Origin: Patescibacteria group bacterium
GTDB taxonomy: Bacteria; Patescibacteriota; Minisyncoccia; Moranbacterales; GWC2-37-73
Assembly: GCA_022709545.1 (NCBI GenBank)
Contig: JAKLIP010000001.1
Location: 62,001 to 126,000 of the forward strand
Length of the DNA stretch: 64,000 bases
Reading direction: 5' to 3'
The notes under the pieces are model-generated. The model ran no database searches. It was not told where the DNA came from and saw only the letters and a list, made by a program, of their open reading frames with translations. Positions 37,371 to 47,051 of this stretch are shown one piece after another (within the stretch, counting starts at the first letter, position 1; the number at the start of each line of letters is the position of its first letter). A program made the translations under genes and the position numbers.

Positions 37371-37395
37371 CTTCCCAAGAGTCCACATCGACGGA

Positions 37396-37438
<43 letters not shown>

Positions 37439-37442
37439 GAGA

Positions 37443-37531
<89 letters not shown>

Positions 37532-37644
37532 AGGCGTGAATGTTTGAGGGAACTCTTTCCTAGTACGAGAGGACCGGAAAGAACAAACCTCTGGTGTATC
37601 GGCTGGACCGCCAGGTCCACTGCCGAGTAGCTATGTTTGGACGA

Positions 37645-37675
<31 letters not shown>

Positions 37676-37861
37676 TCATCCCAAGATTAGATATTACGTA
37701 TAATTTATTATACGAGGATCTCCTAGAAGAAGACTAGGTTGATAGGCTTTAGGTGTAAGCTTCGTAAGGAGTTGAGCCAAGAAGTACTAATAGATTCATT
37801 AATCTTTCTTATTTTTATGGTTAGTGGTTAAGAGTTACTTATTGAAAATTTGGAAACCAAA

Positions 37862-37973
37862 ATTCTCGGTGCTTCTAGCGAAGTGGTAACACCTCTTCCC
37901 ATCCCGAACAGAGCAGTTAAGCACTTCAGCGCCGATGGTACCTCCATGAGGGAGAGTAGGTCAGTGCCGAGAA
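37862..37973 (+). rRNA. rrf: 5S ribosomal RNA
   Basis: Conserved pieces: GGTAACACC, CCATCCCGAACAGAG, GTTAAGC and CGCCGATGGTA, near 111 nt. It is bracketed by a perfect 19-bp stem (37851-37869/37967-37985) that sets the mature ends approximately. Confidence 0.93.
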
Positions 37974-37999
37974 TTTTGGTTTCCATTTGAGGTAAACTT

Positions 38000-38022
38000 C
38001 CCGCTTAAGCGGGATTTTTTGT
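38000..38022 (+). terminator. Terminator of the rRNA unit
   Basis: CCCGCT-TA-AGCGGG followed by A and a T-run, 25 nt after 5S. Confidence 0.85.
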
Positions 38023-38122
38023 TTGGTAAAAAATTATTTTAATTCTTAATTTTAAATAGCAGGTCTTGTTTTTTTATGGCAATAAAATATACTTATAATA
38101 ATAACTAACCAAAAAAAATAAT

Positions 38123-38923
38123 ATGGAAAACTCAGAAATAATAAAAAAAAGGATTAAAATTATAGCGGGTTATTTGGTTGTTTTTGTTGTGATTGTCTTT
38201 ATTTCTTATCTATTATTTTCTCCAGCAGCGACCTGTTCTGATAAAATACAAAATCAAGGAGAAAAAGGAATTGATTGTGGCGGACCATGTTCTCCATGCA
38301 AGGATGTTGCTCAAATAGAAGATTTGATTATTGATGAAGTTGCCTTCGCTTATGGAGGCAATGATGTCTATGATGTTGTTGCAAAAATATATAATCCAAA
38401 TGAATCTATGGGAGCGAAATCATTCAGATACATCTTTACTTTAAAAGATAAATCTGGATTAACCATAAAAACTCAAGAAGGATACAGTTTTATCCTTCCG
38501 TCAGATACCAGATATTTAGCAGTGTTAAATTTAAAAACAGAGAATGATGAAATTCCTAAAGATGTGAGTGTTGAGATAAGTGACACCCAGTGGGAAAAGT
38601 TATCAAAAATTGGTAAGCCTCAAATTGGAGTATATAGTAAAAAATTTGGTGCTGCCCCAACCCCTAATAGCAGTCAAGTTGAGGGATTAATCAGAAACGA
38701 AAGTGGGTATGATTTTAAAAAAATAGACGCCACAATAGTTATTCGTGATGAAAATGGTAATATAATTGGCATAAATACAACTCAAAGAGATTCTGTACGT
38801 GCAAAGGAAGAGCAAAAATTTAGCGTAAGCTGGCCCTATTTATTGCAAGGAAATATACAAAATATAGAGGTTGATCCTCAAATAAATGTTTTTGATTCTG
38901 AGAATTTTTCTGTTTCCCGATAA
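38123..38923 (+). CDS. Membrane-anchored secreted protein with cysteine motif (266 aa)
   Basis: One N-terminal helix (about 12-33) serves as an anchor. Immediately outside it is a CSDKIQNQGEKGIDCGGPC...PC motif (about 39-64) that is also found in assorted surface proteins and probably forms disulfides. The rest is a beta-rich extracytoplasmic domain of the kind seen in CPR genomes. A TATAAT lies at 38094-38099. It precedes rodA by 70 bp. Function unknown; I place it outside the cell membrane. Confidence 0.7.
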   Translation: MENSEIIKKRIKIIAGYLVVFVVIVFISYLLFSPAATCSDKIQNQGEKGIDCGGPCSPCKDVAQIEDLIIDEVAFAYGGNDVYDVVAKIYNPNESMGAKSFRYIFTLKDKSGLTIKTQEGYSFILPSDTRYLAVLNLKTENDEIPKDVSVEISDTQWEKLSKIGKPQIGVYSKKFGAAPTPNSSQVEGLIRNESGYDFKKIDATIVIRDENGNIIGINTTQRDSVRAKEEQKFSVSWPYLLQGNIQNIEVDPQINVFDSENFSVSR

Positions 38924-38993
38924 TTATATAAATGCTTTAAAATAAATAACCCATAATTATTTTTTTCTGTATTTTAAATGTAGAATATTGCCT

Positions 38994-40103
38994 ATGATAA
39001 ATAAATTGCTGAAAATAGATCCAATACTTATATTTTCAACATTCCTTTTGCTGGCGATAGGCTTAGTTGTACTTTATAGTATCTCTATGTTTATCCCCAG
39101 TGGAGGAAGTCTGAATATTTTTTGGCGGCAAATAATGTTTGTTTTTATAGGAATCACATGCATGTTTTTTTTCGCTTTTTTTGATTATCAAATTCTAAAA
39201 TCAAAAAGCACGCTGATTTATTTTTTTACGCTAATTATATTAGTGGCAGTCTTAATTTTTGGAATTACAGTAAGGGGCACAGCAGGATGGATAGGCATAG
39301 GATCTTTTCATGTTCAGCCGGTAGAAATTGCAAAAATTTCACTTATTATTTTTCTAGCCAGTTTTATTTCGCAGAAGAAAATGGAACTAGGTGAAACAGG
39401 AAGGCTTATTGCATCATTAATTCTTTGCGGGATAATGTTTATCTTAGTAATAAAACAACCAGATTTCGGAAGCGCCATGGTTCTTGTTGCTATATGGATC
39501 AGCATGACTGCTGTTTCCGGTATAAGTGCAAGGAAAATCCTTATTATAATATTATTTGGAATAATATTATCAGTTTTAGGGTGGTTTCAATTGCAAACAT
39601 ATCAAAAAGATAGGATTTATGGTTTAGTAAAATCGGGCGTAGTAGATCCACGAGGAAGCGGATATAACGTTATTCAATCAATGATTTCAGTCGGATCTGG
39701 CGGTTTAATAGGCAAAGGAATAGGTCACGGATCACAATCGCAGTTAAATTTTTTACCTGAGAAGCATACTGATTTTATCTTTGCTTCTATTGCTGAAGAG
39801 CTGGGACTTTTGGGGTCATTTTTTATTTTAGGTTTGTATTTTATAATTTTTTCAAGAATGAGAACTATTGCACTAAATGCGCCTGATAATTTCAGTTTCC
39901 TGATAGTTGTTGGCATCATGTCTATGTTTTTTGTACAAATTTTTGAAAATATAGGCATGAATATAGGTATTATGCCGGTTACTGGCATCCCATTGCCCCT
40001 TTTGAGTTATGGCGGAAGCTCAATGATAACTCTTTTAATCAGTATTGGTATTTTAATTAATATAAATTCAAAAAAAGAAACATCTACTTATCCTAATATT
40101 TAA
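38994..40103 (+). CDS. rodA: Rod shape-determining protein RodA (SEDS family)
   Basis: SEDS glycosyltransferase that polymerises peptidoglycan during elongation, working with MreB and a penicillin-binding protein. Around ten membrane helices, a KQPDFGSAMVL motif (about 156-166) and the conserved GSGGLIGKGIGHGSQSQLNFLPEKHTDFIFA segment split between about 235 and 265, including the catalytic-loop Asp. The ATG at 38994 is chosen over the upstream TTG because a -10 like TAGAAT (38981-38986) sits just before it. mreB lies at 47468. Confidence 0.9.
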   Translation: MINKLLKIDPILIFSTFLLLAIGLVVLYSISMFIPSGGSLNIFWRQIMFVFIGITCMFFFAFFDYQILKSKSTLIYFFTLIILVAVLIFGITVRGTAGWIGIGSFHVQPVEIAKISLIIFLASFISQKKMELGETGRLIASLILCGIMFILVIKQPDFGSAMVLVAIWISMTAVSGISARKILIIILFGIILSVLGWFQLQTYQKDRIYGLVKSGVVDPRGSGYNVIQSMISVGSGGLIGKGIGHGSQSQLNFLPEKHTDFIFASIAEELGLLGSFFILGLYFIIFSRMRTIALNAPDNFSFLIVVGIMSMFFVQIFENIGMNIGIMPVTGIPLPLLSYGGSSMITLLISIGILININSKKETSTYPNI

Positions 40104-40181
40104 AAATATTCCTAATCTTGCTAATAGGAAAAATGTGTGTTATTATGGTTCAAGATTTGTAATAATTTATTATATAAAAAA

Positions 40182-40379
40182 ATGTCTGTACCAAAACAAA
40201 GGCACACAAAACAGAGACGGGATGCCAAAAGAGATCGTTTTAAAACTAAAATAGTAAAAACAATAACTTGTCCAAAGTGTAATAAAGCAAAGCTTCCTCA
40301 CAAGGCCTGCAGTTTCTGCGGATTTTATAAGGGTAAAGAAGTTGTCAATACTCTTAAAAAAGTTAATAAAAAGAAATAA
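40182..40379 (+). CDS. rpmF: Ribosomal protein bL32
   Basis: A large-subunit protein of 65 aa. The N-terminus [18 protein letters not shown] and the four-cysteine zinc ribbon CPKC...CSFC are diagnostic. The start at 40182 is chosen because upstream residues in the frame are not family-like. It lies between rodA and nusB. Confidence 0.95.
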   Translation: MSVPKQRHTKQRRDAKRDRFKTKIVKTITCPKCNKAKLPHKACSFCGFYKGKEVVNTLKKVNKKK

Positions 40380-40392
40380 TTTTAAAATAAAA

Positions 40393-40875
40393 ATGGCAAA
40401 TCGGCACCTTCAACGTTCAATTGCGATGCAATCTCTTTTTGAGTGGGATTTTCAGGGAGGAAATAATGATAATATTGACGATATTATAGACCGTAATGTT
40501 AAAGAATTTGCTCCTGGTATAGATCAATACGATTTTGTCACTTCTCTGGTAAAGGGAACCATGCAAAATTTGTCTGATATAGATGCTATCATAGAAAAAT
40601 GTGCTCCCGAATGGCCATTAGATCAAGTTGCTATAATAGATCGCAATGTTTTACGTTTGGGTATTTATGAACTTATGCATGGCAATTATGAAGAAGTGCC
40701 TCCTAAGGTTGCTATAAATGAGGCTATAGAACTTGCAAAAAATTTTGGTGGTGAAAATAGCGCACGATTTGTGAATGGTGTTTTAGGAACAATCTATCGA
40801 GAGATGGGAGAGCCTATGAAAGATGATACTTCTAAAAATCACAAAAAGAGTGACATTGAAAAAGAAGAAAAATAG
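40393..40875 (+). CDS. nusB: Transcription antitermination factor NusB
   Basis: NusB binds boxA RNA with S10 and supports rRNA antitermination. The all-helical fold shows the conserved [16 protein letters not shown] start, [21 protein letters not shown] and [24 protein letters not shown]. The length is 160 aa from the ATG at 40393. Its C-terminus is a charged tail ([13 protein letters not shown]). It is between rpmF and rnc, a frequent CPR order. Confidence 0.92.
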   Translation: MANRHLQRSIAMQSLFEWDFQGGNNDNIDDIIDRNVKEFAPGIDQYDFVTSLVKGTMQNLSDIDAIIEKCAPEWPLDQVAIIDRNVLRLGIYELMHGNYEEVPPKVAINEAIELAKNFGGENSARFVNGVLGTIYREMGEPMKDDTSKNHKKSDIEKEEK

Positions 40876-40981
40876 ATTTTTATTATAATAATTAATGATT
40901 AAAATCCGAAATTCTAAATTCGAAATGTTAAATATTAAGATTTATTATTTCGTGCGTTGAATTTCGAGTTTTACACTTTTT

Positions 40982-41665
40982 ATGATAGAAAGTTTAGCTA
41001 AGAAAATCGCAATTAAATTCAATAATATTGAATTGCTTAAGCAGGCAACAACTCATCGTTCTTATTTGAATGAAAACAGGAATTACGAACTCGATCATAA
41101 TGAACGGCTGGAGTTTTTGGGTGATGCTGTTTTAGAACTTATCATAACTGAGTATCTTTATAAAAATTACTCAAATCCGGAAGGCGAACTTACAAGCTGG
41201 AGAAGTGCTTTAGTCAATGGTGAAATGCTGGCGCAGATAGCTAAAGAACTTGAAGTAGAAAAATATTTATTAATGAGTCGGGGAGAAGCCAAGGATACTG
41301 GACGTGCTAGACAATATTTGCTAGCCAATGCACTGGAAGCAATTATTGGTGCTATCTATCTTGACCAGGGTTATGAAAGTGTTAGAAAGTTTGTTTTAAA
41401 TAATGTCGCTAAAAAACTCCAAGGAATACTGGATAAAAAACTCTATCTTGATCCAAAAAGTTATTTTCAGGAAAAGGCACAGGAAAATAATAAAATAACG
41501 CCAATTTATAAGGTTATCAAGGATTGGGGTCCTGATCATGACAAGCATTTTGTTGTGGGAGTTTTTCTTGGTGATAAACTTATAGCAGAAGGCAGTGGTA
41601 ATTCAAAGCAAGAAGCTCAGCGTGAAGCTGCCAGGGAAGGGCTAAAAATTAAAGGATGGTTATAG
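40982..41665 (+). CDS. rnc: Ribonuclease III
   Basis: Double-strand RNA endonuclease for rRNA and mRNA processing. The signature HNERLEFLGDAVLELI (about 39-54) and second motif ANALEAIIGAIYLDQGYE (about 118-135) give the acidic catalytic residues. A dsRNA-binding domain (about 158-226, ending REAAREGLKIKGW) completes the enzyme. The length is 227 aa. It would process the long stems around the 23S and 5S of this window. Confidence 0.95.
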   Translation: MIESLAKKIAIKFNNIELLKQATTHRSYLNENRNYELDHNERLEFLGDAVLELIITEYLYKNYSNPEGELTSWRSALVNGEMLAQIAKELEVEKYLLMSRGEAKDTGRARQYLLANALEAIIGAIYLDQGYESVRKFVLNNVAKKLQGILDKKLYLDPKSYFQEKAQENNKITPIYKVIKDWGPDHDKHFVVGVFLGDKLIAEGSGNSKQEAQREAAREGLKIKGWL

Positions 41666-41678
41666 AATACACAGCAAT

Positions 41679-41707
41679 AAATTCCTGCTTGGAGCGGGAA
41701 TTTTTTT
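41679..41707 (+). terminator. Terminator after rnc
   Basis: AAATTCCTGCT and AGCGGGAATTT around a TGG loop, with a T-run. Confidence 0.8.
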
Positions 41708-41730
41708 ATTTTCAATAAGACATTGATTGT

Positions 41731-41760
41731 TTGCTAATTGGCTTTAAAAAATGTTATAAT
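41731..41760 (+). promoter_or_regulatory. Promoter of the amidohydrolase-murD unit
   Basis: TTGCTA (41731-41736) and TATAAT (41755-41760) with 18-nt spacing, 42 nt before the start at 41803. Confidence 0.6.
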
Positions 41761-41802
41761 TAAAGCAAGTTTTGTAAAAAATACAATATAAAAAATAAAA
41801 TT

Positions 41803-43395
41803 ATGTACGATATAATAATAAAAAATGGAACTATTATAGATGGAAGCGGCAAGCCAATGTACCGAGCTGATATAGGCATACAAGAAGGCGTAATAACTTA
41901 CATCGGCGATCTAAAAAATGAATGTACTGAGATAGAAATTGATGCTACTAAAAGATATGTTACGCCGGGTTTTATTGATATCAATAACCATTCTGATACT
42001 TATTGGAGAATTTTTTCTGATCCAGCACTAGAAAGTCTTATTTATCAAGGAATAACGACTATTGTTGGTGGGAATTGTGGATCATCTATAGCTCCGCTTG
42101 TTGATCACCATGTTATGAAATCTATCCAAAAATGGGCGGATATAAAAAAGATCAGTTTTAATTGGGTTAGCATGAAAGATTTTCTGGAGGAAGTAAGCAA
42201 AAAAAATATATCTTTAAATTTCGGTAGTTTAGTTGGCCATGAAACGCTTCGTAGAGGATTGGTAGGTGATGAAGTTCGCGACATTAACTCTGTTGAAATG
42301 GAAACTATGAAAAAAATGCTTGAGCAGGCGATGAAAGAAGGAGCTCTAGGCTTGTCTACTGGTCTGGTTTATACGCACGCAAAACTGGCGTCTTCGCTTG
42401 AAATTGAAGAATTAGCAGAAGTTGTAAAGAAATATGATGGAGTTTACGCTACACACATTAGGGGAGAGGGTCATGAACTTCTTAATTCAATAGAAGAAGC
42501 TATAGGTGTCGCTAGAGTTACAGGGGTACGTCTGCAAATTTCTCACTTAAAAGCTGTGGGCATGAGAAATTGGAATATTATGGGAAAAGCTCTGAATGTT
42601 ATTGAAAAAGCCCGTAAAGAAGGAATAGATGTTAATTTTGATGTTTATCCTTATACTGTGACTGGCAATGTTCTTTATATATTGCTTCCTGACTGGGCAA
42701 CAGAAGGCGGTCGCAATATGATGATTTCCAGGCTAAAAGACCCAAATAATAGGGAAAGTATTATAAAAGAAATGAAAGAAAGCGAATTTGATTATTCAAA
42801 AATAATAATTTCCGTTTCTAATATAGATAAAACGCTCAACCATAAAAAAATCTCAGAGATTGCAAAAGCTCAAGAAAAAAGCGTAGAGGAAGTTATTATC
42901 GATTTGCTTATTGCAAGTGAAGGGCGTGTAATAACAATGATTGAACTTCTAAGCGAAGAAAATATTGATAAATGCATCATGAATCCTTTTTCAATAATTT
43001 CATCCAATGGTTCTGGATATAAAATTGAACATAGTAAAACAGGTGAGCTTGTGCACCCTAGAAGTTTTGGTACTTTTCCAAGGATATTTGCAAACTACGT
43101 AAGAAAAAAAGAAATTATTAGCTGGGAAGAAGCTGTTTATAAAATGAGTGGTCTGCCTGCCGAAAAGTTTAAAATAAAAAAACGAGGCATAATTAAAGAA
43201 AAAAATTATGCTGATATAGTCGTTTTTGATCCAAACTTAATCCGCGATATGGCAACAATTGAAAATCCTTATAAATATTCACAAGGCATAGACTGGGTTA
43301 TTATTAATGGAAAACCTATTATTAAAAATGGAATTATGACTAGCATGAGGTCAGGCGAAGTTATTAAAAGAAAATCATCTTTTTTTGAATTCTAA
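41803..43395 (+). CDS. N-acyl-D-amino-acid deacylase-like amidohydrolase (530 aa)
   Basis: An amidohydrolase of the D-aminoacylase/dihydroorotase-like type. Such enzymes remove acyl groups from N-acyl-D-amino acids and may recycle cell-wall parts. N-terminal beta-sandwich (DIIIKNGTIIDGSG), metal site region TPGFIDINNHSD, GNCGSS, QISHLKAVGMRNW, and C-terminal KIKKRGIIKEKNYADIVVFDP are visible. The usual first metal-binding motif reads HxH; here the first His is replaced by Asn (N-N-H), which is unusual. It starts a unit with murD 11 bp later. Substrate not determined. Confidence 0.75.
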   Translation: MYDIIIKNGTIIDGSGKPMYRADIGIQEGVITYIGDLKNECTEIEIDATKRYVTPGFIDINNHSDTYWRIFSDPALESLIYQGITTIVGGNCGSSIAPLVDHHVMKSIQKWADIKKISFNWVSMKDFLEEVSKKNISLNFGSLVGHETLRRGLVGDEVRDINSVEMETMKKMLEQAMKEGALGLSTGLVYTHAKLASSLEIEELAEVVKKYDGVYATHIRGEGHELLNSIEEAIGVARVTGVRLQISHLKAVGMRNWNIMGKALNVIEKARKEGIDVNFDVYPYTVTGNVLYILLPDWATEGGRNMMISRLKDPNNRESIIKEMKESEFDYSKIIISVSNIDKTLNHKKISEIAKAQEKSVEEVIIDLLIASEGRVITMIELLSEENIDKCIMNPFSIISSNGSGYKIEHSKTGELVHPRSFGTFPRIFANYVRKKEIISWEEAVYKMSGLPAEKFKIKKRGIIKEKNYADIVVFDPNLIRDMATIENPYKYSQGIDWVIINGKPIIKNGIMTSMRSGEVIKRKSSFFEF

Positions 43396-43406
43396 AAATA
43401 CAGACT

Positions 43407-44798
43407 ATGGATGCTTCTTTTTTCAAAGATAAAAAAATTACTGTCATGGGAATCGGATTGCATGGCGGAAGTGTTGGTATGATAAAATTTTTGTCAGATC
43501 ATGGAGCAAAAGTAATTGCGACTGATATAAAAACCAAGGAGCATCTGGAATCTTCACTGGAAAAATTAAAAGGCGTGAAAAATGTTCACTTTATTCTTGG
43601 GCATCACAGAAATGAAGATTTTACAAAAGTTGATATGGTGATTAAAAATCCTGCTGTTCCTTGGAATGAAAAACATATCAAAATAGCTCTTGAAAACAAT
43701 ATTCCTGTTGAAATGGATTCAGGTCTGTTTTTTAAGTTATGCAAAAATAAGATAATTGGAGTGACAGGAAGCAAAGGCAAAACAACAACTTCAAAAATTA
43801 TATACGACATTCTTAAGTCGGCTGGAAAGAATCCTATAAAAGTGGGGATTGGTCAGATTTCTGTTATGGACAGGCTTGAAAAGTTAGAAAAAGATTCTAT
43901 CCCTGTTTTTGAACTTTCAAGCTGGAGACTTTCTGCTCTTGGCAGAGAAAAAGTAAGTCCGCATATTGCAGTAATCACAAACATTTTTATCGATCATCTC
44001 AATTATTACAAAACAATGGAAAAGTATATTGAAGATAAGCAATATATTTTTTCCAATCAAAATACAAAAGACTGGCTGATTATAAATGGCGATGACCAGC
44101 AGATTCATGAAATGGTCAAAGAAAATAAAAGTCAAATTATAAGTTTCTCATATTCACCAATAAAATATAGCCCCTCTGTTTTTATTGAAGATAATATTAT
44201 TTTTTTGAACGATGGAGTAGATATAAAAAGAATTATTTCTACAGAAAAAATCAATATTTTAGGCAAGCATAATCTTAGTAATGTAATGGCGGCCATAGGA
44301 GCTGTTTATGCATACGGAATTTCTGTGCCAGAAATCAAAAAAGCATTGCCTAAACTTAAAGGAACCGAACATCGTTTAGAATTTGTTTTAGAGTCAAACG
44401 GAATAAAATATTACAATGATACTGCGGCTACTATTCCTGATGCTGCAATATTGGCGTTGGAATCTTTTAGTCAGCCAGTCATTCTTATCGCAGGAGGAAC
44501 AGACAAAAATCTTGATTTTAAAAAATTTGCAAAGAAAATTATTGAAAAAACAAAATATCTGGTTTTACTAAAAGGAAACGCAACAGAAAAAATTATAAAT
44601 GAAATCAATGATATTTCAGAAAAGGGTCTAGTTGATTTATTTGAAGTTGTTAATTCAATGGAAGAAGCAGTTTCAATTGCTCGAAAAAAAGCACAAAAAA
44701 ACGATATTGTTCTTCTTTCTCCTGGTGCTGCAAGTTTTGGTCTTTTTGCCAATGAATTTGATCGTGGCGATAAGTTTAAAGAAGCTGTAAAAAAATAA
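43407..44798 (+). CDS. murD: UDP-N-acetylmuramoylalanine-D-glutamate ligase
   Basis: A Mur ligase that adds D-glutamate to the peptidoglycan precursor in the cytoplasm, using ATP. The ATP-binding motif GVTGSKGKTTTSKI (about 118-131), IDHLNYYKTMEKYIEDK (about 196-212) and the LILIAGGTDKNLDF-like C-terminal region are typical. 463 aa, normal length. MurA follows further downstream. Among Mur ligases MurD is the best match, although CPR members vary. Confidence 0.85.
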   Translation: MDASFFKDKKITVMGIGLHGGSVGMIKFLSDHGAKVIATDIKTKEHLESSLEKLKGVKNVHFILGHHRNEDFTKVDMVIKNPAVPWNEKHIKIALENNIPVEMDSGLFFKLCKNKIIGVTGSKGKTTTSKIIYDILKSAGKNPIKVGIGQISVMDRLEKLEKDSIPVFELSSWRLSALGREKVSPHIAVITNIFIDHLNYYKTMEKYIEDKQYIFSNQNTKDWLIINGDDQQIHEMVKENKSQIISFSYSPIKYSPSVFIEDNIIFLNDGVDIKRIISTEKINILGKHNLSNVMAAIGAVYAYGISVPEIKKALPKLKGTEHRLEFVLESNGIKYYNDTAATIPDAAILALESFSQPVILIAGGTDKNLDFKKFAKKIIEKTKYLVLLKGNATEKIINEINDISEKGLVDLFEVVNSMEEAVSIARKKAQKNDIVLLSPGAASFGLFANEFDRGDKFKEAVKK

Positions 44799-44813
44799 CG
44801 AATTAATAAAAGA

Positions 44814-45596
44814 ATGCTGCATATAACAGAAAAAAGTAAAAATACCCTTAGTAAGGCACTTGTTGCAGAGATTTTTATAAGTCTTGCAATGTTTGTAGTT
44901 TTTTTTGCGCCCTTAGTTAAAGCAAGTGATATTACAGCAGATATTATTATAAAGCTTGTAAATAATGCAAGAAAATCTAGCAATGTAGCTGTTTTAAAAA
45001 AGAATGATATTTTGCAAAAAGCTGCAGAGCAAAAAGCTCAGGATATGATTGAAAACAATTATTTTGCACACATATCGCCACAAGGAAAGTCGCCATGGGA
45101 CTGGATAAATGAAAATAAATATGGATATAGATATGCTGGAGAAAATTTAGCTATAAATTTTACAAGTGCTGAAGATCAGCAGAAAGCTTGGATGAATAGT
45201 CCAACGCATCGAAAAAATATATTAAATGAAAATTATGATGAAACGGGGATTGCTGTTAAACAGGGCATAATTGATGGACAAAGGGCGGTTGTTGTTGTGC
45301 AAATGTTTGGAAAACAGATGCAACAAAACATATCTAGTGGCAATATGCCAATAAGCACAGTATCTGATATAAATACCCAAGAAAAAAAGCCAAGCAAGGT
45401 GGCAGGAATTTCTGATAAAACAAGTTTAGATGTTCTTTTTAAAAATAATCAATCAGCAATCATAGGTTGGTCTTTGGCTTTCGGATTTGCAATCTTCCTT
45501 ATTTTAATTGATATTGCTGCAGTCATACACAAAAAACATGATCCTCTGTTTATTCTGCAGAAAAACAAGAATACAAAATTCTATGATGTTTATTGA
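44814..45596 (+). CDS. CAP (SCP/PR1) domain surface protein (260 aa)
   Basis: The first 40 residues contain a signal-anchor helix (AEIFISLAMFVVFFAPLVKA). A CAP domain follows (about 45-165) with the conserved HISP, GENLA and SPTHRKNILN motifs that hold its two His and two Glu. A C-terminal helix (about 218-240) then spans the membrane, so the domain is exported and tethered at both ends. CAP proteins of this kind are often exported in bacteria, but their molecular activity is unclear. It follows murD by 15 bp. Confidence 0.85.
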   Translation: MLHITEKSKNTLSKALVAEIFISLAMFVVFFAPLVKASDITADIIIKLVNNARKSSNVAVLKKNDILQKAAEQKAQDMIENNYFAHISPQGKSPWDWINENKYGYRYAGENLAINFTSAEDQQKAWMNSPTHRKNILNENYDETGIAVKQGIIDGQRAVVVVQMFGKQMQQNISSGNMPISTVSDINTQEKKPSKVAGISDKTSLDVLFKNNQSAIIGWSLAFGFAIFLILIDIAAVIHKKHDPLFILQKNKNTKFYDVY

Positions 45597-45664
45597 AAAG
45601 TATTTTTTAATTATTTTATAAGACATATTTTTTAACGCTTGGTAAATTATCAAGGTCATTATTA

Positions 45665-45698
45665 GAAAAAAGTAAGCATAAAATAGGCTTACTTTTTT
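45665..45698 (+). terminator. Terminator after the CAP gene
   Basis: AAAAAAGTAAGC and GCTTACTTTTTT enclose a 10-nt loop. Confidence 0.85.
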
Positions 45699-45746
45699 GT
45701 TATTTAAAGTACTTTGCTTGTATAAATAAAAATAACCCTTCTGAGG

Positions 45747-45774
45747 TTGAAAAAAAATATTACTCATGTATACT
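45747..45774 (+). promoter_or_regulatory. Promoter giving near-leaderless murA mRNA
   Basis: TTGAAA (45747-45752) and TATACT (45769-45774) with 16-nt spacing end 6 nt before ATG 45781. An upstream ATG at 45766 lies inside the promoter and is therefore unlikely to be used. Confidence 0.6.
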
Positions 45775-45780
45775 AAATCT

Positions 45781-47046
45781 ATGGACTATTTTGAAATAAA
45801 AGGTGGAAAAAGGCTTTCTGGAAGCATAGATGTAAGGGGTTCGAAAAACGCGACTACGCCTATTTTAGCTGCTACATTGCTTACAAATGAGCCTTGTACT
45901 ATTTCCAACGTTCCTCTAATTGAGGATGTTTTTCGCATGGTTGAGATATTAAAAGGAATAGGAGCCTCTATTGATTGGGTAGAGGAAAGAACTCTTAAAA
46001 TTTGTTCCAAAGATATTGATCCAGCCCATTTAGACGATTCTCTGGTAAAAAAACTCCGGTCTTCAATTTTGCTGCTGGGTTCATTAAGTGCCAGATTTGA
46101 TTTTTTTTCATTCCATCATCCAGGAGGATGTGTGATAGGCAAGCGTCCAGTCGGGACTCACTTTGATGTCTTAGAAAAAATGGGCGTACATATAACAAAT
46201 ATTAATGAAAAAACATACAAAATAGATGCTAGGAACAGAAAAAGTGCCAACATTGTACTGAAAGAATTTTCAGTAACAGCGACAGAAAATGCCATGATGC
46301 TGGCAGCATCTCTACCTGGGAAAACAATTATAAAAATTGCTGCTCAGGAGCCGCATGTCGAAGATCTTGGGAAATTCTTGGTTTCTATGGGTGCTGAAAT
46401 TAAAGGATTAGGAACGCATACATTAGAAATTATAGGCAGTAAAAAACTTCATGGCGCTGATCATAAAATTATTCCAGATGCAAATGAAGCGGCGACATTC
46501 ATTATTATGGGTGTAGCAACAAAAAGTCCTATAAAAGTAAAAAATGCTAAGGAAGAGAACTTGGATTTGGTTTTGGAAAAACTCAGGGAATTCGGAGCAG
46601 ATTTTAAAATAGAAAATAATTCAATAGAAGTTATACCATCAGATAAATTGAAAGCAATTGAAAAAATAGATGCTCGCATATATCCTGGTATACCAAGTGA
46701 TATACAAGCTCCAATAGGTGTTTTGGCTTCACAAGCAGACGGAGAGACTATGATTTTTGATACTTTATTTGAAGGACGTTTTAATTATTTGACGGAATTG
46801 GAAAAAATGGGAGCACGGTCTAGAATACTTAATCCCCATCAAGCTGTTATTTATGGTCCAGCTCATTTGCGGGGAAGTGCTATAAAAAGTTTTGATTTGA
46901 GAGCCGGAGCTTCATTAATTATAGCCGCGCTCTGTGCTGAAGGTACAACTACAATAGAAGAAATATACCAAGTAGATAGAGGATATGAGAGGATTGAAGA
47001 AAGGTTACAAAAATTAGGTGCAGATATAAAAAGGGTGCGAAAATAA
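45781..47046 (+). CDS. murA: UDP-N-acetylglucosamine 1-carboxyvinyltransferase
   Basis: MurA transfers enolpyruvate from PEP to UDP-GlcNAc, the first committed step of peptidoglycan synthesis, and is the target of fosfomycin. The start MDYFEIKGGKRLSGSIDVRGSKNATTPIL is typical. The catalytic cysteine is C117 in GGCVIGKRPVG. Repeats of the two-domain EPSP-synthase fold run to RGYERIEERLQKLGADI. 421 aa. An Asp-for-Cys change would give resistance, but Cys is present here. It is followed 5 bp later by a small gene and by mreB. Confidence 0.95.
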   Translation: MDYFEIKGGKRLSGSIDVRGSKNATTPILAATLLTNEPCTISNVPLIEDVFRMVEILKGIGASIDWVEERTLKICSKDIDPAHLDDSLVKKLRSSILLLGSLSARFDFFSFHHPGGCVIGKRPVGTHFDVLEKMGVHITNINEKTYKIDARNRKSANIVLKEFSVTATENAMMLAASLPGKTIIKIAAQEPHVEDLGKFLVSMGAEIKGLGTHTLEIIGSKKLHGADHKIIPDANEAATFIIMGVATKSPIKVKNAKEENLDLVLEKLREFGADFKIENNSIEVIPSDKLKAIEKIDARIYPGIPSDIQAPIGVLASQADGETMIFDTLFEGRFNYLTELEKMGARSRILNPHQAVIYGPAHLRGSAIKSFDLRAGASLIIAALCAEGTTTIEEIYQVDRGYERIEERLQKLGADIKRVRK

Positions 47047-47051
47047 ATTAT

